Shown here one piece after another: positions 39,831-53,099 of a stretch of 64,000 nt of DNA; positions within the stretch are counted from its first letter, which is position 1; each line of letters begins with the position of its first letter. Under the pieces are notes generated by a model that searched no databases, was not told the DNA's origin, and worked only from the letters and a program-made list of their open reading frames with translations. The position numbers were made by a program, and so were the translations under genes. The stretch is from Tillus elongatus (taxonomy: Eukaryota > Arthropoda > Insecta > Coleoptera > Cleridae): NCBI GenBank assembly GCA_964006375.1, contig OZ023264.1:16502225-16566224 (forward strand), written 5' to 3'.

Positions 39831-40107
39831 GACAACAGAAATGCTCCGGTTGGAGAGGACATTTGCTGTTCAGGTACAGAGTTTTGGTGTTAGGCCATAG
39901 GCCGGAAGTTTATTAAGTAGCGCTGGGTGATAGACCTGGTCGAATGTTGTGGATATGTCTAGAGCGACAATCTGGGATTCACCGTGTAGTTCTATAGACT
40001 TGTTCCAAGAATGTGTGACAAAGGAAACGAGGTCGGCAGTTGACTTGCGCTGACGGAATCCATACTGCTTGTCGTGGATTAGACCGTTTTTCAAGAAATT
40101 TTAGTAA

Positions 40108-40911
40108 TTAGGTGTTTATATACTTTTCCATCACTTTAGAGACGACTGAAAGAAGAGAAATAGGCCTGTATTTGCTAGGAAGCGCTTTGAATCCTTTCTT
40201 GGGGACGGGTTGTACTCGAGCAGTTCTCCAGTTACTAGGGAATATGCTTCTATTGCAAGATGTCTGAAACAGACAAGTCAGTAGTGCGCATTTTTGGAGG
40301 ACAATTGCTGGGATCTCGTCAAGGCCAGAGGCTTTACTGGTATTAAGAGAAGAGAGCATATTTCGTACCTTTTTAGTTTTGAAAATGATATACGTCATTT
40401 TATGCGTGACATTGGGGACTGTTGGTGGTTGAACATTTGGAGGTGGGTTGATAGTAGAATTGCCGGCGAACAACGAGGCAAAAAGTTCAGCCTTGCACAG
40501 AGCGGTAGAAACAATTTCATCCCCCGAGACAAGAGGAGGGAACGTGCTCTTGCAGAAAATAGATTTTGCAAGAGCCCAGAAGGGTTTGCTGCCGTTGGAG
40601 CTTAATAGGACTTTGTTTTTGATGTGGTTATTAAACGTGTATCTTGCCTCAGAAAGAATGCAGACATAGCGGTTTCTTGCGTCGTTAAATGCTTGACGGT
40701 TTTCTTGACTGGGATTGTGTAGAAGCGTTTTGTAAGTTTTGACCTTTTCAAGTCTGGCCTTGTCACAGGATTTAGAGAACCAGGGCTTTTGAGTGGCTGA
40801 AGAGGTTTTCTGTGTACGTGGAATAAATAATTCCATGCCAGCTTGTATAATTTCGGTGACGTTTTGTGAGATATCAAAGTGGTGAGGATGAGAGAAGCAG
40901 ACAGACGCCAA
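40108..40911 (-). pseudogene. LINE EN-RT linker and RT N-terminus, 267-residue open frame
   Basis: 'SQNVTEIIQAGMELFIPRTQ', 'KPWFSKSCDKARLEK', 'SSLNTSKASGLDEIPAIVL', 'FPSNWRTARVQPVPKKG'. Matches 59580-60415 on the opposite strand in gene order and content. Confidence 0.88.
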
Positions 40912-41526
40912 TGGAAATGAGGAAAACTAATTCCGCATTTCGTCCCAGTTTGCGGAGTTGTAGTGCCAAACGATACGTGGGTGTGATTACTGTGTGACCT
41001 CGGGTTGTATTGCGCAGTGATCATGCCGTGGTTTGAGCGACCAAGGTGGGCGGTGACTGATATCTTATAGCATTTAGGTTTTGTAGTAAGGAGATCCAAG
41101 CGATTTGAGCTGTGTGTTGGGATGAGAGGATATTGGCTAAAGAATTGCTGACTGCAAAGGCCTCCGTTTCTCTCCCTTTTGGATCGGTTTTTGAAGATCC
41201 TAGCCATTCCTTATTATGGACGTTGAAGTCACCAAGAATAGTGACCTTCGAGGAAAGATATTCAGAAATCAGAAGGTCGTTTTTTCCAGAAAGGTAGTCA
41301 AAGTGCTGGACAAAGTTCTTGTCAGATGGTGACCGGTAAATGTAACAGATGAATTTAGTTGCAGCCCTGAGAGAGAGTTTTATTCATAGTATGTCATTTC
41401 TTCCAGCTTCTAAATTGGGGAGCCTGGTGCAGGGTAGATTGCTACGGACGTATGCGCACACGCCTTCATGTAATCTAAAGGAAGTAGAAGATGTCTCTTG
41501 GTTCAAAAAAATGATCTTAATAATTT

Positions 41527-41563
41527 ATTTCTAAAAATTCGCTATCATTACGCACTTGTTATG
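41527..41563 (-). mobile_element. TA-core end 1, solitary
   Basis: 'aaaattcgctatcattacgc' followed by 'acttgttatggcc', a decayed inverted end 1 just upstream of the LINE. Confidence 0.65.
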
Positions 41564-42460
41564 GCCAGAATGTTTAAAGGAAAAGTAGTTTTCCGCGTTT
41601 TCCATTAGACTAAAATAAATTTTAGAACACGTTTTTCTCATATAACTGATGACGCAGAGTCATCGCTGGTGCTACTTGATTGGCGAGTTTGTTTGTCGTG
41701 TGATCATATGTCGCCATAATCACCGATATTACTTTTATTTATGAGAGTTGTACTTCCCTTTTGTATTTGCCAAATTAGGTTTATAAATAGAAAGTGATCA
41801 GCTCGTCTGACGTCACTGGTATTAATTAATCTGCTCGTGTTTCTCTTCAGCGATATACACCGTTCATAATTAGTAATAGGGGTAATAGAATTAATAATAT
41901 ATTGCGCGCTCGCTTACATCAATGAATTAGATTACAACCCCTGCGTTACCTACTACACAACTCCTTCAGCCTAACCATTCATTTAAATCTTAATTGTATT
42001 TCTCACTTGGAGTAAGAAGCACAGGTGTGTGAGTAATTGGGTAAATTATCGTGCGTTATTATACTTATACGACTTATTTAGTGCTTATTGAAAACCAGGA
42101 AGGTCACACAACTGAAGAAAAATTATTATTAAGCCTAAAAATATACAGCGAGTTCCAAAAGTATGGAAACGCCTAGATATCTCTTAAACCGCACGTACGA
42201 TTACACTGAAGTTTGGTATTACTATGGTTTCCCATATGTCAAATTCATATTTGATATTGACATTGTTGCCAGATTTCTCGTTTTCTCATGAATTATACCA
42301 ACCTTTGTATTTTAAATACCACACCTGTACATTTTAAATAGATTGTTCCGTTCATTCTGAACAACTTTCATGTGAGCTGTATACACCCAACTCTACATGT
42401 AACGTGTTACAGGTTTTACAACTTACATATTCTCATTACAACATTATTGATATATGATTA
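41564..42460. other. intergenic; one Tc1-like end
   Basis: 'tatacagcgagttccaaaag' + 'tatggaaac' at about 42144 looks like a Tc1-type terminus at a TA; no partner or transposase found. Otherwise nothing recognised. Confidence 0.4.
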
Positions 42461-42535
42461 CATTATTTTCTTAGTCAATGAAATTCATTATTTTCTTAGT
42501 CAATGAAATTCATTATTTTCTTAGTCAATGAAATT
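42461..42535. repeat. 25-bp tandem repeat x3
   Basis: Unit 'cattattttcttagtcaatg' + 'aaatt' starting at 42461, 42486 and 42511; copies identical except at the right edge. Confidence 0.97.
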
Positions 42536-43061
42536 TACTATTTTGCTACTCAATAAATTAAATAATATAACCCCTTAAATTCACCTATAGAACCACACAT
42601 ATTCTCTGGTATTATTCGTGAATATCGACCACATAGCGACAGATGGTAGCTGGTTCCAACTTCATGTTCTTTTGTGAGATAACTAGAATGCTTTATAAGA
42701 GGCTTCTGCCATCCGCTCGATCTATTTTCAACAAAAATTTTAAGAACAGTAAAAATGTTAAGAACAACTAGCTAAGAGAAAAAGCAGCACGCTCATGTGG
42801 GGTGAATTAGATTAAATACTTTGCTATCTTAAACGTTGTCTTTGCTGTAACAATAGATAACTATTTGTGTGATTGCTCTGTTTGATTCTTCTTTTCTTGT
42901 TTTGTGATAACTTGTGGCGGTATTCTCGTACAGTCACATTATTAATAAAGAATTAATTCAGATTAACTTTGTTCTTAACGCGGATACCGTACAAGCATAT
43001 CGCAAATGAATAACCTCGAATTTAACAATGTACTTAGACGAATGCAACTATTTTTTACTAT
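42536..43061. other. intergenic, nothing recognised
   Basis: No supported feature. Confidence 0.45.
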
Positions 43062-43345
43062 CCCGATTGGAGCCGCATTCAACATCACCGTTTGGAGCCT
43101 TACTCAGCATCACTGTTTGGAGCTCCATTCACTATCATTATTTGGTGGGCCCCATCAACATCCATATTATGGAAGCACCTTAGAAATATCTTTAGGAGGG
43201 CCTCCATTTTATATCACCATAATTGGAGCCCCATTTGACACCGTTATAGAAGTAACATTAGCTGCATCGCTTTGAGAGTTCCTTTAACATCATCATGGGA
43301 GCACTCGACATCATTATGGCAGCCCTATTCGACGTCATGCCATAC
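43062..43345. repeat. degenerate ~25-bp minisatellite
   Basis: Units of the form 'tttggagcc.cattcaacatc' + 'acc' repeat with increasing divergence across about 280 bp. An 89-residue frame (43006-43275) crosses it, and I judge that frame non-coding. Confidence 0.8.
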
Positions 43346-43452
43346 AGAAGCTCCTGCTGAAGTGAATCCAGTGGTTTGGCTAGCTCTGAGTGGTCCTCAC
43401 TGGCTATCCCGTGATGAACTTTTAAAACATTCCCTGTGTGGTGGGGTCAAAA

Positions 43453-45150
<1,698 letters not shown>

Positions 45151-45155
45151 TTAAT

Positions 45156-45701
45156 GTGAGACATACTTGGTTGTCGGGTTGAACCGCGTCCAGAATTGAT
45201 GAAAACTCTACGTTTCGGCTCCTCTTAGATCTCTCTGATGCCTAGGGTTAAACACACTGAGACCTCACAGACGATCTCCGGCTAGATTTGGGGAGTACGT
45301 AGATTGAGGCCCCGTAATCGAGCTACAACAACCCAACCCACCTTTGTCCACCGCTCTAAGGAGTAGGCAGACTGAGGCCTTAGAGTGTCCTTCCATATTT
45401 CCTTTACCCACCTTTGTCCACCACTCTAAGGAGTAGGCAGATTGATGCCTTAGAGTATCCTTACATATTTCCTTTACCCACCTTTGTCCACCACTCTCAG
45501 GAGTAGGAAGATTGAGGCCTTAGAGTGTCCTTACATATTTTCTTTACCCACCTTTGTCCACCACTCTAAGGAGTCGGCAGATTGAGGCCTTAGAGTGTCC
45601 TTATATATTTCCCTTACCTCTTGAAAATAACTCCAAAAGGGGAGCCTAAACGTCGAGTTTTCATAAATTCTGGACGCGCTTCAACCCGAGAACCAAGTAT
45701 G

Positions 45702-45708
<7 letters not shown>
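45156..45708. mobile_element. TIR element with internal 70-bp repeats (~550 bp)
   Basis: Left arm 'gagacatacttggttgtcgg' + 'gttgaaccgcgtccagaatt' and right arm in reverse complement 'gagacatacttggttctcgg' + 'gttgaagcgcgtccagaatt' pair over about 75 bp. Between the arms are four 70-bp tandem repeats and a GC-richer spacer. No coding. It resembles a MITE or fold-back element and is inserted between the hAT remnant and a (TA)n array. Confidence 0.88.
45337..45616. repeat. 70-bp tandem repeat x4
   Basis: Units begin 'cccacctttgtccaccgctc' (later 'cactc') at 45337, 45407, 45477 and 45547; each contains 'aaggagtaggcag', 'ccttagagt.tcctt', 'catatttcctttac'. Only a few substitutions between units. 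Confidence 0.97.

Positions 45709-45779
<71 letters not shown>
45708..45779. repeat. (TA)n microsatellite
   Basis: Between the TIR element and a TA-core end 2 block. Confidence 0.99.
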
Positions 45780-45783
<4 letters not shown>

Positions 45784-45905
45784 AAACTGACCCTGGGTAT
45801 GGGTTGTATGGGAGCCTAGTTAGCGCGCATCTGAAGAAATTTTTTCAAAATTTAAAAGTCGGGATCTTCTCATTAGTGAATTTTTTAAAAGAAAATTCAA
45901 TAATA
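45780..45905 (+). mobile_element. TA-core element, end 2 half
   Basis: 'gttgaaactgaccctgggta', 'gggagcctagttagcgcgca', 'aagtcgggatcttctcatta', 'gtgaattttttaaaagaaaa'. The opposite half is missing; the TIR element lies where it should be. Confidence 0.85.
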
Positions 45906-46126
45906 AAAACACGAGATTTTTGAAATTTTTTTCTCAATCTGTTTAACCAATGTATACTATAGTCCTAGGTGCGCGTGCTTAAATTTATGAAAGGGTGGCA
46001 AAGATAAATTGCTTTACAATGTATGTAGGCTAATTTAAAATATTCAAGAGAGACATGACCCGAAATTTGAAATCGAGAGAGACTACCAATACTAGATTGT
46101 TTTTAATCAAACATATATGTGTGTAT

Positions 46127-46380
46127 GTTTTGTTTCTTTAACGTCGGCCTATTTCCGCGACTATGGCCAATCACCGACGACAGGGAGCAGTTTCACCTCA
46201 CTATCCTGGAAATTTTGCCGAATCCCTGCCTTTCTGTAAGGAGGGTAGGGATCTTTAATGTGACATTCAACTTGCTCAAATACAATGCCACAACCTCGGT
46301 TGATGTTAATGTTACGGTTTGTACTGAAAAAGTTAAAGGAGTACCCTGGATCGAACCTAGTACACCACGGTTCAAACATA
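46127..46380 (-). mobile_element. SINE-like repeat, copy 2
   Basis: Matches 6049-6340 from 'tttgtttctttaacgtcggc' to 'ggagtaccctgg'. Minus-strand B-box-like 'aggttcgatcca' near 46345-46360. It lacks the GC-rich insert of copy 1 but has ~20 bp ('ctatcctggaaattttgccg') absent there. Confidence 0.55.
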
Positions 46381-47397
46381 TGTAAAATGCATGAAATTAG
46401 AATAAAGTATTCTTGTAATGTGTCACTCTTCTAATTATTGCTGTAAATTTGTAATCTTTGTTTTTTTATTACGCTGACAAATTAATATAACCATACAAGC
46501 TGTGCAATCTAGAATAAAGCTTTGATCTCGGAATTGACCGCAGGCCATTACGCAGCCAGCACCAGCAAAGCGCAGTTATATATATTTTATGAGCAATTTG
46601 TAATTCAGATTCGTCAGCACAGACAATACAATACAGAAATGTAAATTGGCTCATTGTTACAATTAATCTGGGGATCGTTTATTCCATATTATGCAATCTG
46701 CATGTGGTGAGGGGTAGTGCCCGGACATTGATGTTGCTAGAGATATATTTATCATGATTTGTGAACTGCGAACAGTTGCATTATGTACAATATAATTAGT
46801 AACATTCTCGACACGGCGTGAAACGAAAATATATTATTTGTTGCACATGTTAACAAAATTAACTTTAATACGCTGAATGGTTATGAAATAAATGTTCAAC
46901 GATATTCAACAAAACTATGTAGTGGTGAAATTATCTAAAAATATTCCATCGTTTGTATCATCAAAAGGGATCCTACAGCGACTGCGCCATTTTATGCTTG
47001 AATTGCACTTGCTGTACTTAAAAACTAAAAAATTATATAAATTGTTAGAACATAAGGCTACGTACTCCGGGTGTGAGGCAATTTCTGATCCAGTGTTGTT
47101 TTGTGTAGCACTTTCTTACAACCTGTTGTCATGTGATATAACTAATATCATACTGAAATTATATTCTATAAAATAGGGCTCCCTTGTAACTTTAATGTTT
47201 TTATGGCAATGATGTGTTAAATTTCTTCTTTAAATCATCTTGATTAAGCTTCAAGCTCCTGCAGTGACTATATTATTTTAAGAAAACAAAGGTTTTTTTT
47301 TACCCTTAATTTATGAATGAGCCACGAGATATCTAACTTGGAGAAACTTGGGTAAACTTGGGGTTAGTTACCAATGAAAAATTAGAGTGGACATTAA
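46381..47397. other. intergenic, nothing recognised
   Basis: A 94-codon frame at 46892-47176 (plus) has no domain I recognise and no support for being a gene. Confidence 0.4.
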
Positions 47398-48006
47398 TAT
47401 AGTTTTTAGCTGGCATGTAATCTAAAGTTCTAAATTTCTAGTTCACTAGTTGTCGAGAAATAGTAAATTAAAATGCATATAGCTTTTATAACTATTTCCC
47501 AAGTTTTCGAAGTACGGTTATGAAGCAATAACAAACAAAATAATTTGCTACCACAGAAGTGTATTTTTTATATGAAATTTTTTAACTAAAATGATTAATA
47601 AAAATAAATTAAAATAAAGTCATAAAAACATTTTATGAAACCTAAATGCAAATATGCGCGGCTATCTCCTCAATTGGAGTTAAGCACAAGTCGAACATGG
47701 TCAGTTCTTGCATGAATAACTGGTTTATGACCTCGTCTGGATCCGGTGTTTGTAGAAAACTTTTTAGCGACTCTTCGTAAAAAAAAGTCTAGTAAACAAA
47801 TTGATCCAAGTGATTTACAAAAGAAATATGCCTGACAAACTTACCGTCTTTTAGTGAATTTTCTTAGAAAAAAAATTGTTATTGCTTTATAATCCGTACT
47901 TAAAAAACTTGAGAAATAGTTGTAAAAGCTATATGCATTTTAATTTACTATTTCTCGACTAGTTAACTATAAATTTAAAACTTTAGATTACATGCTAGTT
48001 AAAATT
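47398..48006. mobile_element. TIR element, ~125-bp arms, ~600 bp
   Basis: Left arm 47398-47532 ('catgtaatctaaagttctaa', 'gagaaatagtaaattaaaat', 'gcatatagcttttataacta') pairs with right arm 47874-48006 in reverse complement with high identity. The ~340-bp spacer is non-coding and carries a short TA-core-like end 2 piece ('ttttagtgaattttcttaga', 47851). MITE-like. Confidence 0.88.
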
Positions 48007-48127
48007 TTCTTGCAAAAAAATCACTGATGGGGAGATCTCGAATTTGGAATTTTGAAAAAAATGTTTCAAATGAGCGCGAACTAGAACCCCTAGAACCCAT
48101 ATCTGGGGTAGGTTTCAATGTTTATAT

Positions 48128-48129
<2 letters not shown>
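48007..48129 (-). mobile_element. TA-core element, end 2 half
   Basis: 'aaaaaaatcactgatgggga', 'gagcgcgaactagaacccct', 'agaacccatatctggggtag', 'tttatatgttta' then (TA)n. Confidence 0.85.

Positions 48130-48188
<59 letters not shown>
48130..48188. repeat. (TA)n microsatellite
   Basis: Followed directly by a Tc1/mariner end (CAGCGTGATTC). Confidence 0.99.
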
Positions 48189-48191
<3 letters not shown>

Positions 48192-49590
48192 CGTGATTCA
48201 CAACTCAATGGACACATAATATGTGCGTGTATAGAAAATCAAAACATGCCGAGTTTTTATGGAAAAGTTTTCTCTGGTGCCCATGGTTGGTGAGATATTG
48301 ACTTCGGAAGATTCTTTAATAATTACAAGAAACAGCTGTATTGCAGCAGTGCCCTAACATAGAACAACCAAATTTTGGTAGGTAATTTTCTTTTATGAAC
48401 ATCGTTATTGGGCAAAAATTTGAAGTTAATACAGATTCAAAAAGGGGTGAATTAGGGTGGGTCACCATTTTAATGGTTTGTTTTTTTAAAACCCTAACCT
48501 GGGTAAAAGTTAAGTAAATCAATTTAATATCAAATTGTAAGGCAGAAGGTACCTGAACAGGTCGCAACGCCCTCTACGGCAGGTGCCAACATCAGCCAGA
48601 TGTCCAACGTTGAGACAATTTAAGTGCGTCGACCGCATCTCTGGTCGTAGGTCACATGAAAATGGCAGACTTAAAAGTGAAGGGTGCATGTCGTCCCCTC
48701 TCGCGATGTTTTATTACTAGAATTGTTTTAAGTTAATATTATTATTCTTTAGAAATCATACGTTATGTTAATCAATCATTTTATTTTATCTGTTTTCATT
48801 AAATTATTAAGGCTAACCATTGTTGGTAAATATTACACGAACCCACCGACCCAATTACCCCTTATAAAATGAAATTTTATATCTTTTTCTCCTTTAATCA
48901 ATTTTTCGAGAAGCCACCCGTTTTTGAGAAAACAGATTTTTAGAGTTTAGATCAAATCAAAATTATGTCTCTTGAAGGTGTTATTAAACATTGAAGTCTC
49001 ATAGGGGATGCCTTGGGCGTCCTGAAAATCATCTGTTGCTAGGTTACACTTGTTATCAAATCTGACATTAACTAAATTTATTAAGTTTTACAATAATTAT
49101 TGTCTTGGGTTTCTTCTTTTCTTTTTGATAATAATTTGTTGCTCAAAATAGCTGGAAACTTCTCGGTTAATGAACAAGTTGACATGCTTATGGTATTAGG
49201 ATTTTGGGTGGGTAATTGCCGCAGAAGTGTAGAGGTATCTCGAAGAAGATTTCCTAATCGTAATACACCAGATCGTCAAACGTCTGCCAATATTGAACAG
49301 AGAGCTCAGGAAAAGAGTTTCTTTTTCATAAAACAATCTGGAGCACGCGTTCATGCAGTGAACGCTCGAACATAGGGGCGTCTTTTAGACAGTATTGAGA
49401 GTGAGCCTCAAATCAGCACCAGACGATTATCCATGAAGTTTCATATAACACAGCCGACGGTCCATAGAATTAGCCGACGCAATCTGCTGCATCCCTATCA
49501 CATTCAAAAAGTTGCCGAACTGCAGCCGCACGTTTTGGAGGGAGGACTGTTTTTTTGTAATACCAATCTGAATCTGTAGATATCAGAAAA
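48189..49590 (+). mobile_element. mariner-superfamily transposon, 5' half
   Basis: Terminus 'cagcgtgattcacaactcaa' right after (TA)n. After ~950 bp of non-coding leader comes a DUF4817-type N-terminal HTH region: 'NFSVNEQVDMLMVLGFWVGN', 'EVSRRRFPNRNTPDRQT', 'GARVHAVNART', a stop at 49375, then 'GRLLDSIESEPQISTRRLSM', 'ITQPTVHRISRRNLLHPYHI' to about 49580. The catalytic domain is absent; a 299-bp TA-core derivative starts at 49594. Confidence 0.85.
49100..49580 (+). pseudogene. mariner transposase DNA-binding region
   Basis: About 160 residues across one in-frame stop. Two helix-turn-helix segments can be recognised: 'VEVSRRRFPNRNTPDRQTSA' and 'STRRLSMKFHITQPTVHRI'. Catalytic motifs (SDE, QDG, SPDL) are not in the remaining sequence. 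Confidence 0.82.
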
Positions 49591-49593
49591 GCC

Positions 49594-49892
49594 TGGACGG
49601 AGGAAGTGCGTTATGGTAGTGTATTTTCATAAAAATGTTTTTAATAGCAAATATGTGTTTTTTTAAAGAAAGCAGGCATCAAATTTGGTTACCAGTATAA
49701 CCTATATAGTAAAAACGATATGCCATGTTTCATCAAAATAACTTTATTGTTTGAAAACGTACAAAAATTTCCGAAAGTAAACTTAAAATGTCCCCGAAAA
49801 AATCCGTTTCTTGGCCAACCTTATAGGTTAATAGCTTTTCAAATATGAAGCATTTAATCAAAATTCGCTACCACAACGCACTTGCTGCGTCC
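49594..49892. mobile_element. short TA-core derivative with end 1 at both ends (299 bp)
   Basis: Starts 'ggacggaggaagtgcgttat' and ends 'ccacaacgcacttgctgcgt' + 'cc'. Same length and, inverted, same interior as 16178-16476. Confidence 0.87.
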
Positions 49893-50115
49893 ACAATTTC
49901 TTTTCTTACAAACAAGCATTTTATTTCGATGGAAAATGCAATAACATAAAGCGTGTTCGACTAAAAAAAAAAAAGAAAATTTGTATCACCAACGACTTAT
50001 GGGTCAGCCTGTGATTGTATAAATATTTTTTAAGATGTAGCTCGAGACACCCTACAATTAATGTATACAATTTTTTTCATATCTTGTATAATAACTGATA
50101 TATTGAGCTTTATTT
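49893..50115 (-). mobile_element. Tc1/mariner-like terminal fragment, inverted
   Basis: Reverse complement matches 15951-16177 and 19379-19620 ('gcctgtgattgt', 'ctcgagacaccctacaatta', 'tatcttgtataataactgat'). The outermost CAG end is lost. Confidence 0.65.
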
Positions 50116-50942
<827 letters not shown>

Positions 50943-51655
50943 TATATTTTTTAATGATAGTGATTCAATTTGTTTCATCGCAATCTAGAGCTACATTCTT
51001 TTATGTATAAATAGCAAGCTTCCTATTTTCACGGTATTTAAAACCATCCCCCTCTGCTAGTTTAATCTGACAACACCAATATTTGTCATTTGTCAACTGA
51101 CAGGAATCATGAGAGAAACGTTTATGTTCTGCACATAAACTCAAATGGACTCCGCTAATACCTTAAAATCTTAGAATATAAAACAACTACCTATATTCTA
51201 AGGTTAAAACAATTCGTAGGTAAATACTAACCGAACGTTTAATCTTAACCTAACTTTAGCAAATTCCGTCGGCCGTCGACTGTAGTATACTATGATTCTA
51301 ACATCCAACCAAACAAATAAGAAAGTGGTTGTGTGCATTAGATTAAAGTTATTAATCAATGCATGTAGGTACTGTACTACCAAAGTAAAACAAAACTATT
51401 TCAAGAAGAAATACTTATACCTTCCTACCTCAAACTAATATATAAGTATAATACCTATAGTTCTCTTTACTCTTTATGTAGTGTATGAAAAATTTGAAGC
51501 AACTGAAGCTACATAATATTACAAAGTAATTTAAATTATATAATCAGATGTCCAGCGTAAACTATTGAAAGTTTTAATTTTAAAATTTTGTATTGTTTAT
51601 ATTTATTTCATATTCAAAAAGTAGGTATACAGTTATAGTAAAGACGTTTTGAAAA
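50943..51655. other. intergenic, nothing recognised
   Basis: No supported feature. Confidence 0.45.
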
Positions 51656-51656
51656 G

Positions 51657-51970
51657 AGTTTAGGTGCAGCAAGTACGTTATTAGCGTAATTTGGTACAAA
51701 TATTTCAAATTGTGACAACTTAATTTCCTATTAAACTAGAACCTTCAGTTTTGATACATAGTGAAACCCATATAAAGGCAGCGTGGGTACTAAAATTTAA
51801 AAAAAGGACACAATGAGCTTCACAGATAACTATAAATTTGATTTAAAAAACCTTTTTGTTATTTTGTTGGCAGAAACTGATTTGATTGAGTTGACTAAAA
51901 CGGATCATCGAGGCGATTAATAAGGAAAGATAGCTGCCACGTTTATAATTTGACAGGTACATTCCATATA
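51657..51970 (+). mobile_element. degenerate TA-core relative (first half)
   Basis: 'ttaggtgcagcaagtacgtt' then a block shared with 52546-52830 ('gataactataaatttgattt' + 'aaaaaacc', 'aaggaaagatagctgcca'). Confidence 0.7.
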
Positions 51971-52545
51971 TTTGCAGATGAGCTCACCGCGGACTTTTAA
52001 AATATTTTTTTCAGAAACGTGCTTAGAACCCTTTCAGAATGCACACACCCCAAGAAAAATTTCCTGCAAACAGCCTCCAAGAAAGTTAAGGGGCCAGGAG
52101 TGAATAGGGGTGCTAAACGGGGAAGAAGATAAAAAGAAAATGTTAGAAAAAGTGCTAAAAACCCAGTTATAAACCTCTATAAGCTGCCTCTATCGCATTT
52201 TGCAGCCATACCTCCTTAAAATCCTGCTTACGCCGCCTAGAACCCCTGTTCACTGCAGGTATCGTAACTTTCTTGGGGGTTGTTCTCAATAAATGTTTCT
52301 TGTTTATGTATTGGGGGTGGCTGTAGGCATATATAAGGGAAAGGAAAATCCCCGCGACGAAGCACCGAACTAAGATTTTCAATTTATGTTTAAATTGTTA
52401 CCTCATTTCATTTGTTTAAAATGTTTTTCCAAAAATGAATTTAAGGTTGCCTTGTTTGTCAGTCTCACACAGACAGCTACAAGATTTTATCATTTAAAAA
52501 AAGTCTGGACATCAACAGTAAATAAGTGTTAAAAAGGGTGTAGGT
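51971..52545. other. intergenic, nothing recognised
   Basis: A 71-codon minus-strand frame (52167-52382) starting 'MKILVRCFVAGIFLSLIYAY' looks signal-peptide-like, but nothing else supports a gene. Confidence 0.35.
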
Positions 52546-53099
52546 GCTGCAAGTATATTATGGTAGAAAATTTTCGTAAAAATATTTAAAATCTGATAAC
52601 TCAATTTCAATATTTCAATCTTGAACCTTAGTAACACCTATGTAATCGCACGTGGCTACTAAATTAAAGAAAAATAACATAATCAGTTTCGCGGATAACT
52701 ATAAATTTGTTTTAAAAAACCGTTTTTCTTGTTTTTTTTTTTTGACTAAAACAAAACCACCCAAGCAATTTGTAAGGAAAAATACCTGCCATTATTATAA
52801 TTTGGTAGGTTCATTCCCTTTGTAAATAATTAATTTTTTTCTGGAAAACTTTTGTAACTTCAACGAAATATGTAACACAATACTTTTAAAGAGACTTCCA
52901 GTACTTACAAATATCTACCAAATTTTAATTTTCTAGCTCCATAGAAAATAGAATTTTTTTAAAATAACCGCTAGCTGGGACCCATAAAATTGATCTCCAA
53001 GGTCTATTTAAATTTAAAGAATTAGTTTTACTAATATACCTTAATAATAATGTACAATTCTTAAGAAAATTCACTACTATAATGTATTTGCTGCGTCCC
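52546..53099. mobile_element. degenerate TA-core relative with end 1 at both termini
   Basis: Left 'gtaggtgctgcaagtatatt' + 'atggtagaaaattttcg', right 'aaaattcactactataatgt' + 'atttgctgcgtccc'. About 550 bp, no (TA)n. Its right terminus is the first unit of the satellite array that follows, suggesting the array grew from this end. Confidence 0.78.

Larger units (their letters stand above)
38885..41480 (-). mobile_element. CR1/Jockey-like LINE (EN-RT), copy 2
   Basis: Minus strand, same family as 20045-21150 and 58561-61734. Opens near 41480 in the AP endonuclease ('HEGVCAYVRSNLPCTRLPNL', 'VTILGDFNVHNKEW' near 41215), then linker and RT: 'IFPSNWRTARVQPVPKKGFK', 'YRPISLLSVVSKVMEKYINT', 'IHDKQYGFRQRKSTADLV', 'VALDISTTFDQVYH', 'GVPQGSALAPTLFLVHING', and 'SYAYDSTLHS', where the catalytic YADD has become YAYD. 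The C-terminus runs to about 38888. The EN N-terminus and the last bases of the 3' UTR are missing. Several frameshifts (near 40920, 40100, 39850, 39110). Confidence 0.92.

Noticed and set aside
45156..45708. Hammerhead ribozyme in the arms of the TIR element ('gccgaaacgt'-like text)
   Set aside because: A GGAGCC.AAACG stem-like segment is present, but the required CUGAUGA core is not matched in either arm.
52167..52382. 71-codon minus-strand frame with a signal-peptide-like start
   Set aside because: No homology recognised, no context and only one short exon-like piece. Chance hydrophobic start in AT-rich DNA is likely.
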